Positions 1-5,044 of a stretch of 15,957 nt of DNA are shown piece by piece. Numbering within the stretch: the first letter of the stretch is position 1; each line of letters opens with the position of its first letter. The notes beneath the pieces were generated by a model. The model saw only the letters and a program-made list of their open reading frames with translations. It ran no database searches and had not been told where the DNA came from. The position numbers were made by a program, and so were the translations under genes. This DNA comes from Caulobacteraceae bacterium (GTDB lineage: Bacteria > Pseudomonadota > Alphaproteobacteria > Caulobacterales > Caulobacteraceae), in the NCBI GenBank assembly GCA_947479185.1, contig CANJYY010000017.1, positions 1 through 15,957 of the forward strand. Reading direction: 5' to 3'.

Positions 1-307
1 CCGGCGGGATCGTCCGCGCCCGTTCGTAGACCCGCCGGTGGAACGGCGGCACGGCGGCCATGTCGAGTGGCGCGTCGGACAGATCGACCTTCTCCCCGGC
101 CATCAGGGCGACGATGCCGGCGATGACCGGCTCCAGCGCCGCCGGCGGGGGCGATTCGACCGTTCCGGGGAACCGCTCGACGAATCGCCGACGCATCTGG
201 TCCTCGCTGGCGCCGGGCAGGGCCGTCCCGACGATGCCGGCCTCGCCCCAGGCGACGCCGCAGCGGCCGATGGCCGTGTCGAACAGGGTGAAGCCGGGCG
301 ACGTCAT
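1..307 (-). CDS. Methylated-DNA--protein-cysteine methyltransferase (Ogt/MGMT type), N-terminal part
   Basis: This reading frame starts at ATG 305-307 on the minus strand and runs open off the left edge, giving about 102 codons. Its start (MTSPGFTLFDTAIGRCGVAW, then GIVGTALPG) fits the N-terminal domain of Ogt/MGMT proteins, which carry an F-T-x-I-G pattern followed by hydrophobic strands. The last visible residues, FHRRVYERARTIPP, match the conserved entry to the helix-turn-helix of the catalytic domain (F-x-R-x-V-Y-x-x-x-x-x-I-P-x-G). Proteins of this family remove O6-alkyl groups from guanine by irreversible transfer to a Cys in a P-C-H-R motif. That motif would lie beyond the edge, so activity cannot be judged here. 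It diverges from the small gene at 400. An ordinary N-terminally complete copy is the most likely reading. Confidence 0.85.
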   Translation of the reverse strand, partial: MTSPGFTLFDTAIGRCGVAWGEAGIVGTALPGASEDQMRRRFVERFPGTVESPPPAALEPVIAGIVALMAGEKVDLSDAPLDMAAVPPFHRRVYERARTIPP

Positions 308-399
308 GGCCGCAGTCTAGCAGATCGGCGTCCGGCCGTTGACCGCCGCCTGCTCCGGCTTAGCTGGGCAGTGGTTGATCTGATGTCAGGAGCCCGCCC

Positions 400-612
400 A
401 TGCCGGCCGCGAAACCCTTCTCCGACGGCGCCCGCGCCACGGCCCTGGCCCTGATCGGCCAGTACGGCGAGGACGCCGAGGTCATGGCGGTCATGCGCGC
501 GGCGGAGCTGGCGGCGCTCGGCGACGTCGCGGGCCTGGCGCAATGGGACGAGATCATCGCCTGCATCCTCGCCATCGAGGCGGGCGAGCCCGGTGCGCGG
601 GCCGTTCAGTAG
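400..612 (+). CDS. Small hypothetical protein (70 aa), soluble and helical
   Basis: This is a 70-residue protein with a good Shine-Dalgarno sequence (AGGAG at 388-392) seven bases before the ATG. It is rich in Ala, Glu and Leu, with residues about 8-62 likely forming several helices (for example RATALALIGQYG and VMAVMRAAELAALGDV). There is no signal peptide, membrane segment or Cys. The composition and the regular helix pattern look like a real protein, and small proteins of this look are common in Caulobacterales. I do not recognise a named domain. It diverges from the alkyltransferase gene, with about 90 bases between the two starts. TTGACC at 339-344 could be a -35 element, but I see no convincing -10 at the right distance. 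Function unknown. Confidence 0.7.
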   Translation: MPAAKPFSDGARATALALIGQYGEDAEVMAVMRAAELAALGDVAGLAQWDEIIACILAIEAGEPGARAVQ

Positions 613-698
613 GGTCGGCGTCGCCGGGCCGGAGTGCGGCCCCATTCTGGGGCGGGTCCGTCTGGACCGACAAGTCGACCGCGCCTAGAGCCCTGTGC

Positions 699-881
699 AT
701 GACCAAGCCGCGCTACATGCTCAATGCCATGTTGGAAGGCGAGATCATTCGCCATGGTCCCTTTTGCGCTGACGAGGCCTTCGACATGGCCGTCGCCATT
801 CACGGCGCTGGCCATACGGCCATCACCCTGACCGACCTTGAAAACGATCAGGTCTTGCCGATCGGGAACTATCTGCGCTGA
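699..881 (+). CDS. Small hypothetical protein (60 aa)
   Basis: The open frame extends further upstream, but ATG 699 is the sensible start because the translation before it is low-complexity Arg/Gly-rich shadow sequence. From there it reads MTKPRYMLNAML and ends NDQVLPIGNYLR. The core (about residues 24-52: DEAFDMAVAIHGAGH, then TAITLTDLENDQVLP) has a helix followed by a beta hairpin ending in an acidic turn. That pattern is common among small alphaproteobacterial orphans. The base composition is less GC-rich than in the neighbours. No strong Shine-Dalgarno sequence is visible, only TAGAG about ten bases upstream. No family is recognised and no function is proposed. A spurious ORF remains possible. 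Confidence 0.5.
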   Translation: MTKPRYMLNAMLEGEIIRHGPFCADEAFDMAVAIHGAGHTAITLTDLENDQVLPIGNYLR

Positions 882-1047
882 CGGCGCGCTCCCGGCATCG
901 GTGAAGCCATCTGAGGTGGGTGGGCAGACCCGCGCACGCGAGAGCCGTGTTCAAGCCGAGACAGGCGGTCGAAAAGGGAATGGCATGCGGCTTGTCGCCG
1001 TCCCTGCTCACCCGCATCAATAGCGGTCTGACGACAGGGTGGAAGGA

Positions 1048-1122
1048 TGGCTCCGCGGGTAGGATTCGAACCTACGACCAGCCGATTAACAGTCGGCTGC
1101 TCTACCACTGAGCTACCGCGGA
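1048..1122 (-). tRNA. tRNA-Asn (anticodon GTT)
   Basis: Reading the minus strand from 1122, the 7-base acceptor arm TCCGCGG pairs with CCGCGGA at 1052-1058. The D-arm has the usual TAGCTCAGTGGTAGAGC form. The anticodon stem GCCGA/TCGGC encloses the loop CTGTTAA, which gives anticodon GTT (Asn). The T-arm contains GGTTCGAATCC. The discriminator base is G and the CCA end is encoded (plus-strand TGG at 1048-1050). The cloverleaf is complete with no mismatch in the acceptor or anticodon stems. Its own promoter lies at 1147-1175. Confidence 0.97.
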
Positions 1123-1146
1123 TCACGCATCTCAGGAAGAGCGGGG

Positions 1147-1175
1147 GCTATAGCTTCGGTGGAGGGACGGTGCAA
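1147..1175 (-). promoter_or_regulatory. Sigma-70-type promoter for tRNA-Asn
   Basis: On the minus strand, TTGCAC (plus 1170-1175) and TATAGC (plus 1147-1152) are separated by exactly 17 bases. Transcription would begin near 1140, about 18 bases before the mature tRNA 5' end. Each box differs from consensus at one or two positions, which is strong for a GC-rich genome. The assignment is by pattern only. Confidence 0.6.
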
Positions 1176-1206
1176 GCGCCTTGCGCGCCCCCGGCGGGCG
1201 AAAAAG

Positions 1207-1229
1207 AGCCCGGCGGGTGAGGCCGGGCT
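1207..1229 (-). terminator. GC-rich hairpin with T-tract on the minus strand, possible terminator
   Basis: AGCCCGGC (1207-1214) pairs with GCCGGGCT (1222-1229) around a 7-base loop. Read on the minus strand, the hairpin is followed by CTTTTT (plus 1201-1206), the form of an intrinsic terminator. Read on the plus strand only TTC follows. No minus-strand gene lies immediately upstream, because the next feature is the plus-strand cytochrome gene. It would therefore insulate the tRNA-Asn promoter from read-through from the right, or be a relic. The stem is clear but the role is uncertain. Confidence 0.4.
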
Positions 1230-1324
1230 TTCAAAGTCGGTGATGGTGGGGTGCCTTCATGGAAGACGGGCAAAGCCTGCGCCCGCATGGTGAATCGAAG
1301 GTTAACCGCCGCGGCCGCCCGGTT

Positions 1325-1338
1325 TTGACGCGGATCAA
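1325..1338 (+). promoter_or_regulatory. FNR/FixK-like box (TTGA-N6-TCAA) before the cytochrome c gene
   Basis: TTGACGCGGATCAA carries both TTGA and TCAA half-sites of the FNR/FixK family with the usual 6-base centre. Its centre (1331.5) is 41.5 bases before 1373. A TAGGCT hexamer at 1361-1366 sits where the -10 of a transcript starting at 1373 would be, so the arrangement fits a class II activated promoter. In Caulobacter, FixK controls low-oxygen cytochrome genes. Regulation of this gene is inferred from position alone. Confidence 0.5.
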
Positions 1339-1389
1339 GACGGCGGCAAGGGGGCCGGTCTAGGCTGCGAGCTTCAGCAGGGCTCGCTC

Positions 1390-1803
1390 ATGACATTCCG
1401 CGATTTCGTATCCAGAGGGCTGCTTCTCGGCGCGCCGCTGATTCTGACGGCCCTCGTGGCGGCCAGTCCCGGATCGGCGTCGCAGGCCCAGACCCCGCCG
1501 GCGCCGGCCGCGCCGGCCGCGCCTGTCGCGCCCGTCGAGGCCGGCCGCGCCATCGCCGAACGGGACTGCTCGTCCTGCCACGCCGTCGGGCGTGAGGGGG
1601 AAAGCCCGCTGGAAGGCGCGCCGCGCTGGCGTGACCTGCACAGCCGCTTTCCGGTCGATGATCTGGCCGAAGCGCTGGCGGAGGGAATCAGCGTCGGCCA
1701 TGCGGGCATGCCGGACGGGGCTTACGAGCCTGCCGATGTGCAGTCGCTGATCGCCTATCTGAAGTCTCTGGAGCCGACCGCGTCGGCGTCGGCCCCGAAA
1801 TAG
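1390..1803 (+). CDS. Exported monohaem cytochrome c (class I-like), 137 aa
   Basis: An N-terminal signal sequence or anchor (about residues 1-32; RG at 9-10 then a Leu/Ala-rich stretch) is followed by an Ala/Pro-rich linker (35-49) of the APAAP type. The mature domain has one haem c motif, CSSCH (Cys60, Cys63, His64). A likely sixth ligand is Met107 in GHAGMPDG, followed by a final helix (113-128, ADVQSLIAYLKSL). This order is typical of small periplasmic cytochromes c that carry electrons between respiratory complexes. The Pro/Ala linker could hold the haem domain away from the membrane if the signal is uncleaved. It is a single gene between two minus-strand tRNA genes. The FixK-like box at 1325-1338 suggests induction at low oxygen. 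There is no strong Shine-Dalgarno sequence. The specific redox partner is unknown. Confidence 0.9.
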   Translation: MTFRDFVSRGLLLGAPLILTALVAASPGSASQAQTPPAPAAPAAPVAPVEAGRAIAERDCSSCHAVGREGESPLEGAPRWRDLHSRFPVDDLAEALAEGISVGHAGMPDGAYEPADVQSLIAYLKSLEPTASASAPK

Positions 1804-1908
1804 CCGGTGAACCGGCTGCCGGCCCTTCTTCGCCGAGGCTTCGAAGGGCATTCCGCTTCGACCGGGAAAGCAGGACGTGTTCTGCGAAGCCCGGGGGGCG
1901 AAGCAGAA

Positions 1909-1982
1909 TGGAGGCCTGGCCCGGAATCGAACCGGGGTGCAAGGATTTGCAGTCCTCTGCGTAACCACTCCGCCACCAGGCC
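1909..1982 (-). tRNA. tRNA-Cys (anticodon GCA)
   Basis: Read on the minus strand from 1982, the acceptor arm GGCCTGG pairs with CCAGGCC at 1913-1919. The anticodon stem GAGGA/TCCTT encloses the loop CTGCAAA, giving anticodon GCA (Cys). The T-arm contains GGTTCGATTCC. The discriminator is T, as expected for tRNA-Cys, and CCA is encoded (plus 1909-1911). A possible promoter is TTGTAA (plus 2056-2061) with TAGGCG (2033-2038), 17 bases apart, which would give a leader of roughly 45 bases. That promoter call is weak. Confidence 0.97.
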
Positions 1983-2079
1983 TTGTCGTGTCGTCATCAC
2001 CGGCGCGGGCGGTCGCGTCGGGAAGGGGCGGACGCCTACCAGAGCCGCCGTCCGCTTACAATGGCTTCCCACGCTTGCA

Positions 2080-2109
2080 TTGCGTTCCCGTTACCGCCGG
2101 ACCTATAAG
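2080..2109 (+). promoter_or_regulatory. Candidate promoter for the PCMT-like gene
   Basis: TTGCGT (2080-2085) and TATAAG (2104-2109) are 18 bases apart and lie about 40 bases before the start codon at 2151. This is one of the few AT-containing -10-like elements in the region. TATAAG recurs at 2811-2816, 35 bases before tolC, but without a clear -35 there. Confidence 0.4.
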
Positions 2110-2150
2110 CCGCCCGGAAGACTCAACGTGAAAACCGCCAGAGAACCCGC

Positions 2151-2723
2151 ATGAGCGCCGACTTCGCCGCCGCCCGTCTGAACATGGTCGAGAGCCAGGT
2201 CCGCCCCTCGGACGTCACCGATCATGCGCTGCAGGACGCGATCCGCGTGGTGGCCCGCGAATCGCTGCTGCCCGCGGCGAAGGCCTTTGCCGCCTATGCC
2301 GACGCCGAGGTCGAATACGCGCCCGGCCGCTGGCTGATGCGCCCGCGCGACGTGACCAAGCTGCTGCAGGCCCTCGGCCCGCGCGCCGGCGAGCGGGCCC
2401 TGGCCATCGCCGCGCCCTATGCGGCCGCGGTGCTGGACGCCATGGGCGTCAAGGTGACGCGCCTGGACGAGGGCGATCTTTCGGTCGCCCCGGCCGGCGC
2501 TTTTGACCTGATCACCCGCGACGGCTCCGTCGCGCGCGCGCCGGAGAGCTGGAAATCGGCCCTGGCGGCCGGCGGCCGGCTCGGCGTCGTCGAGCGCAAC
2601 GGACCGATGGGCAAGGCGTTCGTCCATGTCCGAGCCGATGACGGCGTCGGCGGCCGGGCTTCCTTCGACGCCGCGCCGCCCTATCTGCCGGGCTTCGAAC
2701 CTGTTCACGGTTTCGCCTTCTAG
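2151..2723 (+). CDS. Protein-L-isoaspartate O-methyltransferase-like protein, active-site motifs degraded
   Basis: This 190-residue protein is shorter than typical Pcm enzymes (about 210-220). The N-terminus (AAARLNMVESQVRPSDVTD) and the C-terminal part (ALAAGGRLGVVERNGPMGKA at 138-156, then PPYLPGFEPV) place it in the PCMT family. Two functional motifs look lost. The SAM-binding motif I, normally G-x-G-x-G, reads RALAIAAPYAAAVL (about 83-95). The catalytic Ser/Thr in the S/T-Q-P segment is replaced: GRWLMRPRDV (59-68) puts Met63 in that place and keeps only Pro65. Family knowledge says an active enzyme methylates isoaspartyl residues for repair; this copy probably does not. It lies 127 bases before tolC on the same strand, as I recall for Caulobacter CC_1317. 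It may have a binding or scaffolding role, which is inference. Confidence 0.8.
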   Translation: MSADFAAARLNMVESQVRPSDVTDHALQDAIRVVARESLLPAAKAFAAYADAEVEYAPGRWLMRPRDVTKLLQALGPRAGERALAIAAPYAAAVLDAMGVKVTRLDEGDLSVAPAGAFDLITRDGSVARAPESWKSALAAGGRLGVVERNGPMGKAFVHVRADDGVGGRASFDAAPPYLPGFEPVHGFAF

Positions 2724-2850
2724 TCGGGCGATGCTGAAATAAGCCCGCAACGGGCGCGTGTGAAAAAAGCTTAACTGGCCGCCACTGGCGGCGGACATTA
2801 CAGGCGATCATATAAGGCTCGCCTGGCTTGTGGGTCCTTGGGGATAATTC

Positions 2851-4335
2851 ATGTTGAAGAGTCGTCGTGCGGGCCTTCTTGCCGCCGTTTGCAGTTTCGG
2901 TCTGATCGCGGGCGCCGCGGCTTCTGCCTCGGCGGAAACGCTGGCGGACGCCATCGCCCTGGCCTACCAGACCAACCCGACCCTGCAGGGGCAGCGGGCC
3001 AGCCAGCGCGCGCTGGACGAAAGCATCGTCCAGGCCCGCACCGGGCTGCGGCCGCAGGTCGACGCCTCCGCCTCCGCTTCGGCGAGCGACTCCCAGGGGA
3101 CCGGCAACGCCGCCCGCGGCAGCAGCGCCGGCCTCTCCGTCAGTCAGGCGCTCTACACGGGCGGCCGGGTCTCCTCACAGATCGGCGCCGCCGAGGCCGA
3201 TGTAATGACCGGCCAGCAAGGTCTTCGCAGCGTCGAGGCCAGCGTCATCCAGGCGGTCATCACCGCCTATGTCGACGTGCGCCGCGACCAGGAGCGCCTG
3301 CGCATCAGCCAGGAAAACGTCGCCGTGCTGCAGCGTCAGCTCGACGAGGCCCGCGCCCGTTTCGAGGTCGGCGAAATCACCCGCACCGACGTCGCCCAGG
3401 CCGAAGCCCGTCTGGCCGCCTCGAAGGCCTCGCTGGCCTCGGCCCAGGCCCAGCTGGCCATCAGCCGCGCCTCCTACGCCGCGATCGTCGGCCAGAACCC
3501 GGGTGACCTGGAAGCCGAGCCGTCGCTGGAGACCTTCCTGCCGCCGGCCGTCGAGGACGCCTTCGACGCGGCCGAACAGAACAACGCCCAGATCCTGGGC
3601 GCGCAGTATGCCGAGCGCGCCAGCGCCGCCCGCGTGGCCCTGGCCCGCTCCTCGCGCCTGCCGACCGTTACGGCCAGCGGGTCGGTCGGCTTCACCGGCA
3701 CGACGGCCCAGCAGTCGTTCCTTCCGCCTACGGGCGCCGGTGGCGCCTTCGACGACTACCAGCGCAGCGTCAGCGGCCGGGTCTCGGTCAGCGTGCCGCT
3801 GTTCACCGGCGGCCTGATCAGCTCGCAGGTCCGCGCGTCGCAGGAGCGCAACAACGCCGACCGGCAGTCGATCGAGGAAACCCGCCGCTCGGTGCTGCGC
3901 ACGGTGTCCCAGGCGTGGAACAGCCTGATCGGCGCCCGCGCCAACCTGACCGCCAACGAGGAACAGGTCCGCGCCGCCCGCATCGCCTTCGAAGGCGTGC
4001 GCCAGGAGGCCCAGGTCGGTCTGCGCACCACGCTCGACGTGCTCAACGCCGAGCAGGAGCTGCGCAACGCCGAACTGTCGCTGGTCAGCGCCCGTCACGA
4101 TGAATACGTCGCCGCCGCGGTGCTGCTGTCGGCCATGGGCAAGCTCGAGGCCCGCTACCTCGTGCCGGGCGTCGAACAGTACGACGCCACGGCCAACGGC
4201 AGGACGTTCAGCCACATGCTGGGCTGGACGCCGTGGGAGCCGGTGCTGGTGTTCATCGACGGCGTCGCGTCGCTGCCCGCGCCGCCCCCGCCGGCCGCCG
4301 GCTCGGTCGATACGCCCGTCGCGACCGCGCATTAA
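2851..4335 (+). CDS. tolC: TolC-family outer membrane efflux/secretion channel (RsaF-like)
   Basis: This 494-residue protein has a signal peptide (1-28, cleaved at ASA-ET) and two homologous OEP repeats (about 30-215 and 235-440). Typical family signatures are visible. ALAYQTNPTLQGQRA opens repeat 1, and VSQALYTGGRVSSQ and VSVPLFTGGLISSQ form the paired beta-strand/hinge segments. AEQELRNAELSLVSARHDEYVAA is the closing helix of repeat 2. Such proteins form trimeric outer-membrane and periplasmic channels for type I secretion and multidrug efflux. The C-terminal tail (about 470-494) is Pro/Ala-rich and probably disordered. The syntenic Caulobacter gene (CC_1318 by memory) is known as RsaFb, an outer-membrane partner in S-layer protein secretion. 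No membrane-fusion or ABC partner is encoded in the window. Start ATG 2851 follows TTGGGGAT. Confidence 0.93.
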   Translation: MLKSRRAGLLAAVCSFGLIAGAAASASAETLADAIALAYQTNPTLQGQRASQRALDESIVQARTGLRPQVDASASASASDSQGTGNAARGSSAGLSVSQALYTGGRVSSQIGAAEADVMTGQQGLRSVEASVIQAVITAYVDVRRDQERLRISQENVAVLQRQLDEARARFEVGEITRTDVAQAEARLAASKASLASAQAQLAISRASYAAIVGQNPGDLEAEPSLETFLPPAVEDAFDAAEQNNAQILGAQYAERASAARVALARSSRLPTVTASGSVGFTGTTAQQSFLPPTGAGGAFDDYQRSVSGRVSVSVPLFTGGLISSQVRASQERNNADRQSIEETRRSVLRTVSQAWNSLIGARANLTANEEQVRAARIAFEGVRQEAQVGLRTTLDVLNAEQELRNAELSLVSARHDEYVAAAVLLSAMGKLEARYLVPGVEQYDATANGRTFSHMLGWTPWEPVLVFIDGVASLPAPPPPAAGSVDTPVATAH

Positions 4336-4361
4336 CCAGACCGACGCAGAAGCCTGAGCAA

Positions 4362-4402
4362 AAGCGCGTGTTCGGCGTTTGCACGAACGCCGGGGCGTGC
4401 TT
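4362..4402. other. Long bulged stem-loop between tolC and popZ
   Basis: CGGCGTT (4373-4379) pairs perfectly with AACGCCG (4386-4392) around a 6-base loop. An outer stem, AAGCGCG (4362-4368) with CGTGCTT (4396-4402), has one G-T wobble and closes over a small internal loop. There is no T-tract, so it may be a weak tolC terminator, a Rho-linked structure or an mRNA stabiliser. The 3' edge is 43 bases before the popZ start. Confidence 0.45.
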
Positions 4403-4421
4403 ACGCTAGGCTATTGGAATC
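4379..4421 (+). promoter_or_regulatory. Candidate popZ promoter with GANTC methylation site
   Basis: TTGCAC (4379-4384) and TACGCT (4402-4407) are 17 bases apart. A GAATC (4417-4421), a target of the alphaproteobacterial cell-cycle methylase CcrM (GANTC), falls near the expected transcription start. The -35 lies inside the stem-loop. All parts are short patterns that could arise by chance. Confidence 0.25.
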
Positions 4422-4444
4422 GCCTCCCGCAGGTACGGCTCGAC

Positions 4445-4933
4445 ATGTCTGAACAGACCGCCCAGGAACCGACGATGGAGGAGATTCTCGCCTCCATCCG
4501 GCGAATCATCTCCGAGGACGACGCGCCGCCGGCCGAGGCCGCGCCCGTCGAGGCGGCGCCCGCCGTCATGGCGGCGCCGGCCCCCGCGCCGGTCGAGCCG
4601 GAGCCCGAGGACGACGACGTCCTCGAGCTGACCGAGACTGTCGCCGCCGGCGACATCGAAACGGTCGGCGACCTCGACGTCTACAGCCCGCCCAGGGCCG
4701 CGCCCGAACCCGCCTGGGAACCCGAGCCGGAGCCCGAGCCCGTGTTCACCGCCGCGCCCGAACCCGCGCCCGCGCCCGCGCCCAGCTACACCAGGAGCGC
4801 GGCGTCGGTCTCCGGCGGCATGACGATCGAAGAGCTGGTCCGCAGCATTCTCGAGCCCAAGCTCAACGAATGGGCCGACGAGAACCTGCCCCGCCTCGTT
4901 GAACAGATCGTACGCGACAAGCTCTCCAGATAG
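4445..4933 (+). CDS. popZ: Polar organizing protein PopZ
   Basis: This 162-residue protein is compared with the Caulobacter protein from memory. The N-terminal helix (about 8-23, QEPTMEEILASIRRIISEDD) is the nearly invariant partner-binding element of PopZ and other DUF2497 proteins. A disordered acidic, Pro/Glu/Ala-rich region (24-112) follows, including DVLELTE, ETVGDLDVYSPP and an EPEPEPEP run. The C-terminus (126-162, MTIEELVRSILEPKLNEWAD and NLPRLVEQIV) contains the two oligomerisation helices. PopZ self-assembles into a polar hub that binds ParB/parS and cell-cycle signalling proteins. Start 4445 is chosen because it matches the family N-terminus; upstream in-frame codons give unrelated sequence. 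C. crescentus PopZ is about 177 residues. Here the segment before the last two helices looks shortened (SAASVSGG). The gene lies between tolC and valS, as in Caulobacter. Confidence 0.93.
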   Translation: MSEQTAQEPTMEEILASIRRIISEDDAPPAEAAPVEAAPAVMAAPAPAPVEPEPEDDDVLELTETVAAGDIETVGDLDVYSPPRAAPEPAWEPEPEPEPVFTAAPEPAPAPAPSYTRSAASVSGGMTIEELVRSILEPKLNEWADENLPRLVEQIVRDKLSR

Positions 4934-4997
4934 GGCGCGCTCTTCAGCCGGAGCGACGCCTGGCCGCTTCGCGATCCCGATCACCCCTGATAGAGAC

Positions 4998-5027
4998 CGG
5001 CGGCCGCAACCAGCGCGCCGCCGTTTT
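4998..5027 (+). terminator. Intrinsic terminator-like hairpin between popZ and valS
   Basis: CGGCGGC (4998-5004) pairs perfectly with GCCGCCG (5017-5023) around a 12-base loop and is followed directly by TTTT (5024-5027). This is the standard intrinsic terminator shape, and it should end the popZ transcript. It finishes only 17 bases before the valS ATG at 5045, so it may also sit in the valS leader. Confidence 0.65.
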
Positions 5028-5044
5028 CGTTCGTGAATTTTGCC

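Noticed and set aside
638..654. GCCCC/GGGGC hairpin after the 70-residue protein gene, considered as a terminator
   Set aside because: Only five base pairs, no T-tract, and such hairpins are expected by chance at this GC content.
882..1047. Gap between the 60-residue protein and tRNA-Asn searched for small genes and RNA structures
   Set aside because: Small frames here lack a Shine-Dalgarno and a protein-like composition; no stable hairpin, repeat or promoter was evident.
869..1126. Minus-strand ORF with the peptide SSVVEQPTVNRLVVGSNP
   Set aside because: This is the conceptual translation of the tRNA-Asn gene, a well-known false annotation.
1755..2072. Minus-strand ORF with LVAEWLRRGLQILAPRFDSG
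   Set aside because: This is the translation of the tRNA-Cys gene and its flanks, not a protein.
2743..2792. Hairpins GCCCG-caa-CGGGC and GCCGCC-act-GGCGGC between the PCMT-like gene and tolC, considered as terminators
   Set aside because: Short stems with 3-base loops and no T-tract after either. They may fold in the mRNA but do not support a terminator call.
3175..4332. 385-codon minus-strand ORF opposite tolC
   Set aside because: Antisense shadow; composition is Arg/Gly/Ala/Asp-rich with no domain, while the sense strand encodes a complete TolC protein.
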